From Ichthyophis bannanicus (lineage: Eukaryota > Chordata > Amphibia > Gymnophiona > Ichthyophiidae), in contig CM066041.1 in the NCBI GenBank assembly GCA_033557465.1, forward strand, positions 156,277,532 through 156,341,531: a stretch of DNA of 64,000 nucleotides, in the 5' to 3' direction. Below the pieces are notes generated by a model. That model was given only the letters and a program-made list of their open reading frames with translations, searched no databases and was not told the DNA's origin. This document shows positions 53,217 through 63,377 of this stretch, piece after piece (the stretch's first letter is position 1; each line of letters starts with the position of its first letter). A program made the translations under genes and the position numbers.

Positions 53217-53640
53217 CCGATATTCAGCGCCGACGGCTAGTACTGCAAAAGAGACTAGCCGCTGGTGCTGAACCTTAAACCGGATATTCAATGCCAGGGC
53301 CACATCAGGGCTTTGGCTGTGAACATCCGGGTTGCTGGGATTGTTGTGAAGCTAACTAAACAGCAGCAGCAATATCCAGTCACTGTCCGTTTAGCTTTAG
53401 GGCAGGGTTTCTTGCGCCTTACGTTTGCCGCGTGTCACTAACTAGGCAGTGGCTCAATATCGCCATTCCTTGTTAGCAACAGGTGCCGCTCCAGAACTCC
53501 CCTGGCACATCCCAGTGCCTGCTGAATATCCCGGAGAGCAGCATTAACATGGGTTACAGTCTGAAAACTATGTAAGTGCCTTTGAATATCTCTCCCTATG
53601 CTTTTTTCCAGCAAGTCGGCGAGTTGCACATGATATGCAA
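53217..53640. mobile_element. Possible old DNA-transposon-derived repeat
   Basis: The start gatattcagcgccgacggct and the inverted words ggctagtactgcaaaag / agactagccgctggtgctga form a short stem at 53225-53270, in the style of an old MITE. No target duplication identified. Confidence 0.35.
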
Positions 53641-54042
53641 CGACTGTTTCTAAGATTTGACCTCATTATGTTAAACAATTATTTTTGTTGTTATGGTCTG
53701 GCTGTGTTATGGATTTAAATTAGTTAGGAAAACTCTGTTAGTGATTGAATTGCTGATTGATTGGTGGTGGCCAAAATGGTAGTTTATAAATTTTTTATAA
53801 ATTGAATGAAACTGTCATGTTCACAAAGGGCAGGACTAGAGAAGTATTTGTATTTATACACATACATTTGGAAATACTCAAAGCTTTTTTTGAAGGAGTA
53901 GGCAGTGGTATGAGAGTACCGGCACCTTTTCCATTTTCTGATAAAACTGAGCCATGGTCCTCATGTATTAATGAAAGAGCCCTGCATATGAATACTAGCA
54001 CCTTTTTTCTAGCAACAATGCACAGGAAATACCTATGTGTAC
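53641..54042. other. Unassigned sequence, left flank of element B
   Basis: AT-rich with no recognised feature. It ends with gtgtac, which supplies the GTAC target (54039-54042). Confidence 0.35.
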
Positions 54043-55319
54043 TGTGATAAGGAAGACTCTAGTGAGCCCATGGAAGTAGAAGAAAAGAATGATTCTACCT
54101 TTAGGAAAGGTCACAGCCCTGCAAAGCACACGTTCCAGCAGTTCTCTGGAGAAAACAAACACAGGGATTCAAAAGCTAAGCTGACACACCCAAGCCCTGA
54201 TGACATAGCAACAGGCTTGGAAACTGATTACAAACACCTGTCTAGAGAGTCAGGGAGGTTGATCAGAAAACAGGGATATAAACCAGGGCTGGAGAGGGAG
54301 AGAAGGCAGAACGAGGAGCAGCCCGAGGGAGAGCAGCACGGAAGGCAGCCCAGACGGGAGCACAGTTGGAGGAAACACAGTAGCTGGAGGAAGGAAGCCA
54401 CGTGGAGGAAAGGAACTGAAGCAAGCAAAGCAGAAGGGGAGAGGACACGAAGGTGGTCTGGAGTGCTGAGAGAGAAAGAGCAGGAAAACCTTCAAACCCC
54501 AGCACTGAAAGAAAAGCTTCAGAGAGTTCAGAGGTGGATGCCTGACTCAGTGCAGAAGTCTTCAGAGCCCAGCCTGGAACGGAGAACCATGGCAGAGCTC
54601 CAGGGAGGAACCTAAGCTAAGGGACAAGGGACTGTTTCCCCATAGCTGGCAAGAGATAGCCGTCCAGCTGCAGAGAGGAGTTTCCTCAGGCTCAGGTACT
54701 GCTTATCCGTATTCACTAGAGCTCTGTTTAAAAGACCCACAGGGGGTTTTAGGGAGAAAACACCCTGAGGCATTCGCCAATAGTTTAAAGCAAGGCAGTG
54801 CAGCACAAGAACCTGAAGCAATACAGGTGGACTCTAAGGAGAGTGATACCTTACAGCCAGAACAACATATGGATTGTACTTTGTGCTTTGCAGACAGTAT
54901 TGAAAGCCTTTGCTAAACTGTATAATATAAGCTGAGTATAACCTAAAGAAAAGAAGATATTTTCTTTGGTAAAGGAAGCTCCCAATTTTTGTTCTTTTGC
55001 TGTGTACGTGAGAAGCAGCTGCATTTGGGTTGAATGAATGTAAAAGTTCAGCCACCACACTTGTATAAAGAACCTTTTTGAACAAATACTGGAGAAGTAT
55101 CCTCCTGGTGCAACTTACTTTGAACCTTTGCTTTTGGGAGAAATAAACTTTGTTATAGTTTTGCCTATAACTCTGGCTTCATGACTATTTTCTATCAGAA
55201 GGAAAACTACTTTTCCCAGCATGCATCACGAGAGGAAAGTTAGTTGATTTAACCTTCAAAAGAGAAAAATAATAGCTACCCCAGCCCTCCAAGTCTAAGG
55301 CAGAGGGCGGGGTATGACA
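54043..55319 (+). repeat. Element B 5' LTR
   Basis: A 1277-bp LTR from TGTGATAAGG to TATGACA. It contains an open frame (54037-54615) and a polyadenylation signal AATAAA near 55142. Confidence 0.88.
54052..54915 (+). pseudogene. LTR-encoded polar ORF, element B 5' LTR copy, frameshifted
   Basis: The LTR frame begins near KEDSSEPMEVEEKNDS, continues through a Glu/Arg/Gln-rich repeat zone (EQPEGEQHGRQPRREHSW, then WRKHSSWRKEATWRKG), and stops at 54615. The C-terminal end is in another frame at 54790-54915 and reads EPEAIQVDSKESD, then MDCTLCFADSIESLC. The order of polar repeat zone, acidic stretch and MDCxxCxADS end parallels element A's LTR frame, though overall sequence is divergent. It is broken, so not functional in this copy. 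No known domain. Confidence 0.55.
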
Positions 55320-55321
55320 AG

Positions 55322-55338
55322 TGGCATAGTTGTTGGAT
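55322..55338 (+). promoter_or_regulatory. Element B primer-binding site, decayed tRNA-Ser type
   Basis: TGGCATAGTTGTTGGAT, 2 bp after the LTR, aligns with element A's tRNA-Ser site with substitutions and one missing base. Confidence 0.6.
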
Positions 55339-55517
55339 CGTCGTTACATCAGGATTTACAAAAACACTTCAGGATTTTCACCGAAGGTTTTCTGGAAGTA
55401 CCTACTGCTAAGCTGTACTCTGGAGGGCAGAGTGAGGGATCGCTGGCAGGTCGGCCAGAGCAACTGGAGACCAGCGATACTCTACTTTTCAACGCGTGAA
55501 TTGACGCCTATGCTCAG

Positions 55518-55657
55518 GTAATGAGTATTTGGGCATGGGTAATGTGAGATTCAAATGGAAAAGAAGAGAGACTCCAAACATTTAGCCTAAGGGAGACTAG
55601 CTGAAAGTCTGGTGATATCGCACTTGGTGGGCTGTGTTTGTCTTTTTCTTTCTGCAG
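55518..55657 (+). other. Possible leader intron, element B
   Basis: CAG|GTAATG at 55517/55518 and ttctttctgcag ending at 55657 bound 140 bp located as in element A, 15 bp before the gag ATG. Confidence 0.45.
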
Positions 55658-55672
55658 AGAAAAACTACCAAG

Positions 55673-56647
55673 ATGGATCCCAAAGATGTTTTGCAGTGGA
55701 TGGCGTCCCAGTTTGAGAAGCAGAGGGAGATGGCTCATCATACGCAGGAGCAGGCTGCGGCTGCTCTGCAGGCCCAGCAGAAGCCTATGCTAGACTTAAT
55801 GGAGGCATTGCTTGCGAGTCAGAAAGCGACAGTGGGAGCTACATCAAGCACATCGCCGCTGGAAGCAGCAACACATACCTGTGTGGTAGGACCACAAACT
55901 TGTGGGACTTTCTTATTTGGACAACTTACAGTAAGAGATAATATGGATGATTTCATTGAAGCTTTTGAGCGAGTTGCACATACGGTGGGGTGGTCAATAG
56001 AACAGTGGGCTGTACGGCTAGCCGCATCCCTTACAGGAGAGGCATTAGCAGCCTATAGGGCCATGCCGGCAGCACTTGCTACGGATTATGGGGAGCTAAA
56101 AAAGGCCATAAGAGATCGTTTAGGCTTAACTCCGATGGTCTACCATCGCATGTTGAGAGCTACAAAGTTAGGAGATGGTGAGACACCTAAGGCTCTGTGT
56201 CAAAGGGTCAAAGCCTTAACTGAAAAATGGTTAGCTTCGGAAGGTAAAACCATAGAAACTGTAATAGATGCAATTGTATTAGAACAGTTCATGAATGCGA
56301 TACCTAAGGAAATTCAGTACTACTTGATATTACAAAACTGCCAGACCTTGACAGAAGCAACCCTGCTGACCGAAAGATATCTGGAAGCAGAATTGGCTGG
56401 TCAGGAAAAAGGGGGCGCTCTGAGAATGGCAGCGGAGGCTAGTTTTGTAAGATCAGAAAGAGGACCAAGGCAAAAGGGGGAATGTATGAAAGCTTATTTG
56501 CCTAAGCAAGAAAGTAATTTGACAATGAGAAAATGTTTTCAATGTGGAAAGCTAGGTCACCTGAAAAAGGAATGCAGTACACGCAATGCATTGATAGGTG
56601 ATAATGTGAATCACATAAGAGAAGGTTTCCTGCTGAATGTTGTGTAA
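55673..56647 (+). CDS. Element B Gag (SCAN-like capsid and zinc knuckle)
   Basis: From ATG 55673 (MDPKDVLQWMASQFEKQ) an open frame of 325 codons encodes the structural protein. Residues about 75-240 form the capsid (WAVRLAASLTGEALAAYRAM, DRLGLTPMVYHRML, VLEQFMNAIP, EATLLTERYLEAE). The last helices resemble the SCAN domain, which is known to derive from Gypsy-type capsids. A CX2CX4HX4C zinc knuckle (CFQCGKLGHLKKEC) follows. The frame ends at 56647 where a frameshift separates it from the protease; element A reads through here, so the break is damage and not a normal stop. Confidence 0.85.
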   Translation: MDPKDVLQWMASQFEKQREMAHHTQEQAAAALQAQQKPMLDLMEALLASQKATVGATSSTSPLEAATHTCVVGPQTCGTFLFGQLTVRDNMDDFIEAFERVAHTVGWSIEQWAVRLAASLTGEALAAYRAMPAALATDYGELKKAIRDRLGLTPMVYHRMLRATKLGDGETPKALCQRVKALTEKWLASEGKTIETVIDAIVLEQFMNAIPKEIQYYLILQNCQTLTEATLLTERYLEAELAGQEKGGALRMAAEASFVRSERGPRQKGECMKAYLPKQESNLTMRKCFQCGKLGHLKKECSTRNALIGDNVNHIREGFLLNVV

Positions 56648-56649
56648 AC

Positions 56650-57138
56650 GCTCTACTAGACTCAGGTGCTGACCAGAGTATGATCTCTAAGAGGCTCTGG
56701 CAGACAATAGAAGCACAGAGTAAGTCCGTACCGAGCAGACCAGAGGGAAGGGTCAGGATCAGGTGTATCCACAGCTCATCATCCTTCTATCCCATGCACA
56801 AGCTGCTAATAAAGGGGTTAGGAACACAAAGGGAAGTCCTGGTAGCTGTAGTCCCGAGATTACCCTATGACCTAGTGCTAGGTAGTGATTGGCCCCAGTT
56901 CAAAAGAGGATTGGAGAAGGGCCTACATCCAAAAATGGGTCTGGTATCTACTCGATCCCAGTCAGCAACCCCAGGTGAAAAGGAGGAACCCCCAGATGAG
57001 TCACTATGTGAACTACCAGCACACGATGACCTAGTAACTTCCCCTGCAGATAAGTGTAAAAATGGAAAGACAGGAATACGTCAGGAAAGACAGTTTAGGT
57101 CTCAAGGGGAACCGAGTTTGTTCCAGAAGAAAGGCTAG
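56650..57138 (+). pseudogene. Element B aspartic protease region
   Basis: ALLDSGADQSM lies just after the gag frameshift (about 56650), carrying the catalytic Asp of retroviral-type proteases. The region continues with RIRCIHSSS, VLVAVVPRLPYDLVLGSDWP and a linker, ending in a TAG at 57136. Element A has the uninterrupted equivalent. Confidence 0.75.
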
Positions 57139-57195
57139 AACAAGATTTGGATCAGAGGGCGGAGGCCATGGTAACAGTGGTGCCCAGTCCACTGT

Positions 57196-57675
57196 TTGAG
57201 GAAGCCAGGTCAGAGGGAGCGGCCTCTGAAAAATGATTCACTAGACAGGCCAAAATTTGTATTAAAGTTTTGCAAAGTATCTCCGCAAGCGCAGAGTCCC
57301 CAGAGAGCCTCACCCAACGCAGTGGGCTATGATTTGTGCAGCGCTGTGGAAGAAATTGTCCCCAAACATGGAAAGGCCTTAGTAGACACTGGCCTACAAA
57401 TGGAAATTCCCATTGGATGTTATGGCCGGATTGCACCACGCTCTGGTTTGGCCTTAAAGCATTTTCTAGATGTGTGTGCAGGTGTTATTGACCCAGATTA
57501 CAGGGGTGTAATTAAGGTATTGCCCTTAAATTTTGGGGAAGAGGATTTTCTAGTAAAAGTGGGTGATAGAATTGCTCAGCTAATTTGTGAGAGGGTAGGG
57601 TTTCCCTTGTTAGAAGAAGTGCCCATGGTGACTCCTACTAGTCGAGGAAACGGAGGGTTCGGATCCACTGGATGA
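57196..57675 (+). CDS. Element B dUTPase domain
   Basis: An open segment with the five motifs of trimeric dUTPases: AVGYDLCSA, PRSGLALKH, GVIDPDYRGVI, GDRIAQLICERV and GNGGFGSTG. The enzyme hydrolyses dUTP and would protect reverse-transcribed DNA from uracil. Position between protease and RT is the same as in element A. A TGA at 57673 stands where element A has a Lys codon, and a TAG at 57136 precedes it, so the segment survives as an isolated frame of a once continuous polyprotein. Confidence 0.85.
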   Translation: MRKPGQRERPLKNDSLDRPKFVLKFCKVSPQAQSPQRASPNAVGYDLCSAVEEIVPKHGKALVDTGLQMEIPIGCYGRIAPRSGLALKHFLDVCAGVIDPDYRGVIKVLPLNFGEEDFLVKVGDRIAQLICERVGFPLLEEVPMVTPTSRGNGGFGSTG

Positions 57676-59042
57676 GCTGAGGTGAAAGGGCTAACTGCCA
57701 CCACTGAGGAGAAAGTGGAGGAGGATTTAGGTCTGCAACTGGCGGAATACAAGACGAAACCTGAGCCTCGAGTAGGCGATGAACTTTCCTTGCGGCAAAG
57801 GCAAGAACTAGCTGGATTGCTGGCGAAATTTACGGATGTCGACACCAATCCCTGGAGAGACCAAGTTAGTGGCCCATGAGATTATAACCCCACCTGGGAG
57901 GGTGGTGAGGCAAAGACCGTATCGGCTGCCGGAGGCTAGAAAGCAAGAGGTAGTAGCCCAAGTACGGGAGATGCTGGAAATGGGGATTATGGAAGAGTCC
58001 AAAAGTCCCTGGTGTAGCCCCATCGTGCTAGTACCAAAACCTGATGGCACCTTGAGGTTTTGCATCGACTTTAGGCAGGTGAACGCCATTTCACTGTTTG
58101 ATGCATACCCTATGCCCCACATTGAGGAATTATTAGATCGCTTGGGACAAGCTCATTTTCTAACTACATTAGATATGACCAAGGGTTATTGGCAAATTCC
58201 CCTGACCCAAGAGTCAAGATCGAAGACTGCTTTCAGCACACCCATCGGACTCTTCCAGTTTAGAAAGATGCCCTTCGGCCTACATGGTGCAATGGCAACC
58301 TGCCAGAGATTGGTAGACCACGTTTTACGTCCCCACCAGGAGTATGCCGTGGCTTATATGGACGATATCATCATACACAGTTCCAGTTGGGCTCAGCATT
58401 TAGCTAGGGTAGAAGCAGTGCTACGTGCTATGAAACGGGCCGGTCTTATCCTGAACCCAGGGAAGTGTATCTTTGCCGGAAAAGAGGTGAAATACCTCGG
58501 ACACATAGTTGGGCGAGGTATGGTCAGACCTCTGATGAATAAAATAGATAGTGTTAAAAACTTTCCTAGGCCCATGAATAAAAAACAGTTGAGGAGTTTT
58601 TTAGGCCTAATTGGATACTACCGATGTTTCATCCCTCGTTTCGCCGAGGAGAGTTCCTTATTTACGGACATGCTTAAGAAAAATTCACCGAACAACCTCA
58701 AGTGGACCCCAGAGGCGGAGAAGGTTTTCACAGTATTAAAAGGGAAGCTGTGCAAAGCACCAGTATTGCGTGGCGTGGATTTTGGGCAGCCATTTATCGT
58801 CCAAACGGACGCATCAGAGACAGGCCTGGGAGCGGTTCTATCGCAGATGTATGAGGGAACGGAACATCCGGTGATGTTCCTGAGTAAAAGGCTTTCCCAG
58901 ACAGAGTAGAAATACTTGATAATCGAAAGGGAATGTTTGGCCATCAAATGGGCGGTGGAGGCCCTTAGATTTTATCTCACCGGAAGGAGATTCTTATTGA
59001 TCACGGATCATGCACCCTTAAAATGGTTGAATCAAATGAAGA
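57676..59042 (+). pseudogene. Element B reverse transcriptase and RNase H, first part
   Basis: After a linker (LSLRQRQELAGLLAKF) and a frameshift near 57845 comes the RT: KSPWCSPIVLVPKPDGTLR, FCIDFRQVNAIS, TTLDMTKGYWQIPL, FRKMPFGLHGAMATCQRL, and the catalytic AYMDDIIIHS near 58360. The connection (FLGLIGYYRCFIPRFAEESS) and RNase H (VQTDASETGLGAVL with the first Asp, IIERECLAIKWAVEAL with Glu, LLITDHAPLKW with Asp) follow. A TAG at 58907 interrupts RNase H. The frame is cut at 59042 by a foreign insert. Confidence 0.88.
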
Positions 59043-59736
59043 TACCACTAAATAAGCTGTATAGGGGCAAAAACAACAATATCCAAAAAATTGCTCCTAA
59101 ACCAAACAATATCCTATAAAATAGACTACGCAACTCAAGCTACACACAATAGAATGGCAAAGACCTCAGTTTTTCACACACCCCACAAGCAGCGCCAAAG
59201 AGCACTATAGGGAGCAAAGACGTTTACATCACCGGTCTTAACGCCACCACTCAACCACCCTTAAAGAACACTTTCAACATTCAACAATACCCAATACCAA
59301 TGGGAAAGCTCTTAACCAATTCCAAGCAGCACTTACTATCTAACACACATGCATACTCCTACATACAGCAACTAATAACACACACAAACAACGTCTTAAA
59401 CGTAAGACTCGAAAGAGTCTAGAGATGCGGGGGAGTGCAAAGACTGCCCGAGGCCACAACACAATACCTGAAAAGAATAAAGATAAGCTATATCAATGGT
59501 ATATCTCCACAACATCAAAATAACCTCAAGCACTTATCTTAAAGAAGATAGCATAGCCTCCAGGACCATAGACACTCCACAACAGCATCAGTTCACATGG
59601 TATCACAGGGACTTCCGCAGCAGCATCGGTTCACATAGGATCACAAAGACCTCCTTTCGCCAATTAGGCTTAATCAGGGGAAAAGAATAAAAATCAAAAA
59701 GCACTTCGTCACGCTCAAACCACCTTCCCACTGTCA
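59043..59736. mobile_element. Unclassified 694-bp insert with 13-bp target duplication
   Basis: The 13-bp aatcaaatgaaga occurs at 59030-59042 and 59737-59749, splitting RNase H between WLNQMK and NHNARLT; removing the insert restores continuity. No terminal inverted repeat, poly(A) or coding frame is visible. Within it gcagcatcagttcacatggt and gcagcatcggttcacatagg are tandem near-copies (about 59583-59640). The duplication length suggests L1-type target-primed insertion. Confidence 0.75.
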
Positions 59737-59742
59737 AATCAA

Positions 59743-59900
59743 ATGAAGAACCATAATGCCCGTCTGACCTGTTGGCATATGGCATTACATGCCTTCAACT
59801 TTAAGGTAAAGCATAGGGCGGGAAGGTTGCACCAGAATGCCGATGCCCCATCGCGGATTACGAGCTGTGCGGGTGAAATGTTGCCAGCCCGTAATATCTT
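59743..59900 (+). pseudogene. Element B RNase H end, joined to the LTR
   Basis: It reads NARLTCWHMALHAFNFKVKH and RAGRLHQNADAPSRI, the end of a Gypsy-type RNase H. In autonomous elements integrase would follow. Here EMLPARNILRGGI and the polypurine tract come at once, and element A has the matching PARHILRGGI after its integrase tail. So integrase was deleted in element B. Confidence 0.8.
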
Positions 59901-59913
59901 AAGGGGGGGGATA
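59901..59913 (+). promoter_or_regulatory. Element B polypurine tract
   Basis: aagggggggg plus ata precedes the 3' LTR. Confidence 0.75.
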
Positions 59914-61202
59914 TATGATAAGGAAGACTCTAGTGAGCCCATGGAAGTAGAAGAAAAGAATGATTCTACCTTTAGGAAAGGTCACAGCCCTGCAAAGCAC
60001 ACGTTCCAGCAGTTCTCTGGAGAAAACAAACACAGGGATTCAAAAGCTAAGCTGACACACCCAAGCCCTGATGACGTAGCAACAGGCTTGGAAACTGATT
60101 ACAAACACCTGTCTAGAGAGTCGTGGAGGTTGATCAGAAAACAGGGATATAAACCAGGGCTGGAGAGGGAGAGAAGGCAGATTGGGGAGCAGCCCGAGGG
60201 AGAGCAGCACGAGAGAGAGCAGCACGGAAGGCAGCCCAGATGGGAGCACAGTTGGAGGAAACACAGTAGCTGGAGGAAGGAAGCCACGTGGAGGAAAGGA
60301 ACTGAAGCAAGCAAAGCAGAAGGGGAGAGGACACAAAGGTGGTCTGGAGTGCTGAGAGAGAAAGAGCAGGAAAACCTTCAAACCCCAGCACTGAAAGAAA
60401 AGCTTCAGAGAGTTCAGAGGTGGGTGCCTAAGACTCAGTGCAGAAGTCTGCAGAGCCCAGCCTGGAACGGAGAACCGTAGCAGAGCTCCAGGGAGGAACC
60501 TAAGCTAAGGGACAAGGGACTGTTTCCCCAGAGCTGGCAAGAGATAGCCGCCCAGCTGCAGAGAGGAGTTTCTTCAGGCTCAGGTACTGCTTATCCCTAT
60601 TCACTAGTGCTGTGTTTAAAAGACCCACAGGGAGTTTTAGGGAGAAAACACCCTGAGGCATTCGCCAGTAGTTTAAAGCAAGGCAGTGCAGCACAAGAAC
60701 CTGAAGCAATGCGGTGGACTCTAAGGAGAGTGATTCCTTACAGCCAGAACAACCTATGGATTGTACTTTGTGCTTCCAGACAGTATTGAAAGCCTTTGCT
60801 AAACTGTATAGTATAAGCTGAGTGTAACCTAAAGAAAAGAAGATATTTTCTTTGGTAAAGGAAGCTCCCAATTTTTGTTCTTTTGCTGTGTACATGAGAA
60901 GCAGCTGCATTTGGGTTGAATGAATGTAAAAGTTCAGCCACCACACTTGTATAAAGAACCTTTTTGAACAAATACTGGAGAAGTATCCTGGTGCAACTTA
61001 CTTTGAACCTTTGCTTTTGGGAGAAATAAGCTTTGTTATAGTTTTGCTTATAACTCTGGCTTCATGACTATTTTCTATCAGAAGGAAAACTACTTTTCCC
61101 AGCATGCATCACGAGAGGAAAGTTAGTTGATTTAACCTTCAATAGAGAAAAATAATAGCTACCCCAGCCCTCCAAGCCTAAGGCAGAGGGTGGGGTATGA
61201 CA
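59914..61202 (+). repeat. Element B 3' LTR
   Basis: The 1289-bp partner of the 5' LTR. Its first bases read TATGATAAGG where the 5' LTR has TGTGATAAGG, a mutation of the terminal dinucleotide. It has a small in-frame insertion around 60205 (GEQHERE) and several substitutions. The LTR frame continues from RNase H to 60480. Confidence 0.85.
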
Positions 61203-61206
61203 GTAC

Positions 61207-61454
61207 ACATAAATTAACTCTGAAAACTTGTGCATGCTAATAAGCAGGAGTATTTTATTTATTATTTATTATTTATACGCACTTGATTACATGGTTTCTC
61301 CAATAAAAATGTTCAAAATGTATCTGTTAATGGTGGGAAGTGTTATGATCTGTATGCTGAAATAAATAAAAAGAAAACAGATGGAAAAAATGTTCAAAAT
61401 GATTTGTAACTCATAAACTCTATGGAGATTGTTATAAAAGCTCTGTTCGTGCTT
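61207..61454. other. Unassigned AT-rich sequence
   Basis: AT-rich right flank of element B including a tatttattatttatt tract; nothing recognised. Confidence 0.3.
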
Positions 61455-61625
61455 TGACCATCCAAAAACGGGCACATAGATGTCTATATCTGGAAGACAT
61501 CCCCAGAGCCATTTTAGAAACCAGTTTTAGAGATGTCTCCAACATGGACGTCCATGCTAGACGTCCATGTTGGAATGAGGGCCTAGCACTTGGATGTCCA
61601 CGACCGATTTTAGAAATGCTCTGCA
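61455..61625. mobile_element. Hairpin MITE-like repeat
   Basis: At 61539-61573 ccaacatggacgtc and gacgtccatgttgg form a perfect 14-bp stem with a 7-bp loop. Outer words (gggcacatagatgtctat, gaccgattttagaaatgctc) suggest a decayed DNA-transposon repeat. Related text (cgggacgtccatatagtcc, ttgtaaaatcgggcc) occurs at 63717-63905. Confidence 0.5.
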
Positions 61626-61639
61626 CAGCCCAGCCCTTC

Positions 61640-62255
61640 TCTAAGCCTAAACTTCCAGAATGCAATACAAGCAAATCCTCACTGCTTTTAAACTGTATAA
61701 TGATATCTCCCCCTCTTACCTCTCCACTATAATAAAATCTCAAACTGACAGCAGACACAAGCGAAAGCACGCTCAAAACCTTCTGCAAGTTCCAACCCTT
61801 ATACGTAAAGCTAAACAGCACACAAGTATTAGGGCATTCAGATACATAGCCCCTATACTTTGGAACACCCTCCCTGACCAAATCAGAGCTACCAATCTCC
61901 TAACTTTCCACAAGGAATTGAAAACACACCTTTTCTCACAATATTATAATGCTCACCTAATAAACTATCAAAGCGGTTTACAAAGAACAAAACTTGAACA
62001 TTACATTGAAACTTATTCAAACAATTGAAATTACAGTGAACATTAAATTGTATATAATAAAAATGGTAATTTGAGGGTTACAATGCTGAGTAAATGCTGA
62101 TTAGGTATATAGATAGTTTAAACATATATACAGATTTAAATATTTACAAATTTCAAAAATCTTATCATCTTATCTGAGCAAGGAAAAATGTATTGTAGTT
62201 CACTAGAATTATTAGAGTAAAGAGTAAATGTGATAATGTGGAGAACTGGGTATTG
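61640..62255 (+). mobile_element. L2-clade LINE 3' part, plus
   Basis: A frame to 62028 reads YKQILTAFKLYNDISPSYL, SIRAFRYIAPILWNTLPDQI and LLTFHKELKTHLFSQYY, the L2 C-terminus. An AT-rich 3' untranslated region follows. Confidence 0.8.
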
Positions 62256-62259
62256 TAAG

Positions 62260-62540
62260 GGAGGAGTGGCCTAGTGGTTAGGACAAGGTACTTCAGGCCG
62301 GAGGGCCGGGGGTTCAAGTCCCACCTGGGGACAGCAATCTCAGGCCGGAGGGACTGGGATTTCTAGTCCTATAAGTACTCCATGTGGTCTTGGGCAAGCC
62401 ACTTAACCCTCCATTGCCCATGTTCCCTGTAAGTATTAGCGTATGTGTGTCATATCCCCTCATGTTAAATGTATCTCCCAATTGACCGCTTTGACCCGGT
62501 GAAAAGCAGGATATAAATACAGCTAAATAAATAAATAAAT
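62260..62540 (+). mobile_element. tRNA-derived SINE, plus orientation
   Basis: The tRNA-like head has A box TGGCCTAGTGG (62267-62277) and B box GGTTCAAGTCC (62311-62321) with the spacing of a RNA polymerase III promoter. A body with ggacagcaatctcaggccgg and cttgggcaagccacttaacc follows, and the tail is (AAAT)n near 62520-62540. It is the same family as 24838-25124. It is not a working tRNA gene because no full cloverleaf continues after the B box. Confidence 0.9.
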
Positions 62541-62609
62541 AGCGTAAGAAAAAGGAAAAAGTAAGTTGTGAATTAATGAATATGAGTATACATGAGTTTA
62601 AGTGGGAAA

Positions 62610-63080
62610 TATTTCATCTATTGGGAAAGTCTCCAAAGTATTCTATAAATAGGTGAGTTTTAAGATCTTTTTGAAATGCTGAAAGATCTGTGATATCTCT
62701 GAGTTTATCCGGCAGAGCATTCCATATTAAAGGAGCATTGAAGCTGAATGCCCTATTTGTTGTAGTTTTATTGAGTTTTGAAAAGTTGTTTGGAACAAGT
62801 AGTGTGTTCAGGTTCCTTTGTCTCACTGTTCTGGTCCTTGAATGAATTGTCAGTAGATCAGTTAGATATGATGGGGCTATTTCTCTTATCAGTTTGAACG
62901 TTGTTATGATAACTTTATATTTTATCCTACTTTGTATAGGTAACCAGTGAAGTTTGTACAGTATAGGGGTTATGTGTTCAGTTGGAGCTGCATTTATAAG
63001 CATTCTTGCAGCAACATGTTGTGCAATACCTCCAATAGCTCCACCCCCCCCCCCCCACCTTCTACCCCAACAGTCTAACA
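62610..63080 (-). mobile_element. L2-clade LINE C-terminus, minus
   Basis: The minus strand reads GIAQHVAARMLINAAPTEHI, TPILYKLHWLPIQSRIKYKV, REIAPSYLTDLLTIHSRTRT, NRAFSFNAPLIWNALPDKLR and FQKDLKTHLFIEYF. Truncated at a C-run near 63045-63055. Confidence 0.8.
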
Positions 63081-63169
63081 CCTCCCATTTCCCTCCCTTA
63101 TTTCAATGTATATAGCTAAGAAAATCCAGCCATCACTATGCCTCTGTAATTAGTGTGCACTGGTATGTA

Positions 63170-63377
63170 CAGGGTGGCCCAAAAAAAGTGAGAACATCTC
63201 GTAAATTTAAAGCTTAGTTTACTTATTTGCCGTTTTTAGTTATATAACGTCTTTATTTCGACAATTTCCGGTTGTTATCTTTGTTTTTTTTAAATTTGTC
63301 AATCGTTTACATCTGTCTTAGAATTTTTAAATAACTTATATGCTACAAGATGTTCTTACTTTTTTTGGGCCACCCTG
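63170..63377. mobile_element. Mariner-type MITE, 208 bp
   Basis: Ends CAGGGTGGCCCAAAAAAAGT and its complement form terminal inverted repeats of about 30 bp with one or two mismatches (next block gAGAACATCT / aAGAACATCT). Flanking TA dinucleotides (63168-63169 and 63378-63379) are the Tc1/mariner target duplication. The interior is AT-rich and non-coding. Confidence 0.88.

Larger units (their letters stand above)
54043..61202 (+). mobile_element. LTR retrotransposon B (Ty3/Gypsy, SCAN-like capsid), older, no integrase
   Basis: A 7160-bp LTR element flanked by GTAC (54039-54042 and 61203-61206), in the palindromic context ATGTGTACACAT when the element is removed. It has gag, protease, dUTPase, reverse transcriptase and RNase H in that order, several stops and frameshifts, a 694-bp foreign insert in RNase H, and no integrase: after the RNase H end the sequence goes directly to the polypurine tract. 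LTRs differ at a few percent of positions by eye and by indels of up to about 12 bp, so it is clearly older than element A. It shares primer site, leader, gag, dUTPase and tract style with element A. Confidence 0.88.

Noticed and set aside
54250..54505. Leu/Ser-rich minus-strand frames in element B LTRs
   Set aside because: They are shadows of the Glu/Arg-rich plus-strand frame.
62260..62330. A tRNA gene
   Set aside because: A and B boxes are present, but the acceptor stem does not close and the same unit recurs with a SINE body and tail at 24838-25124.
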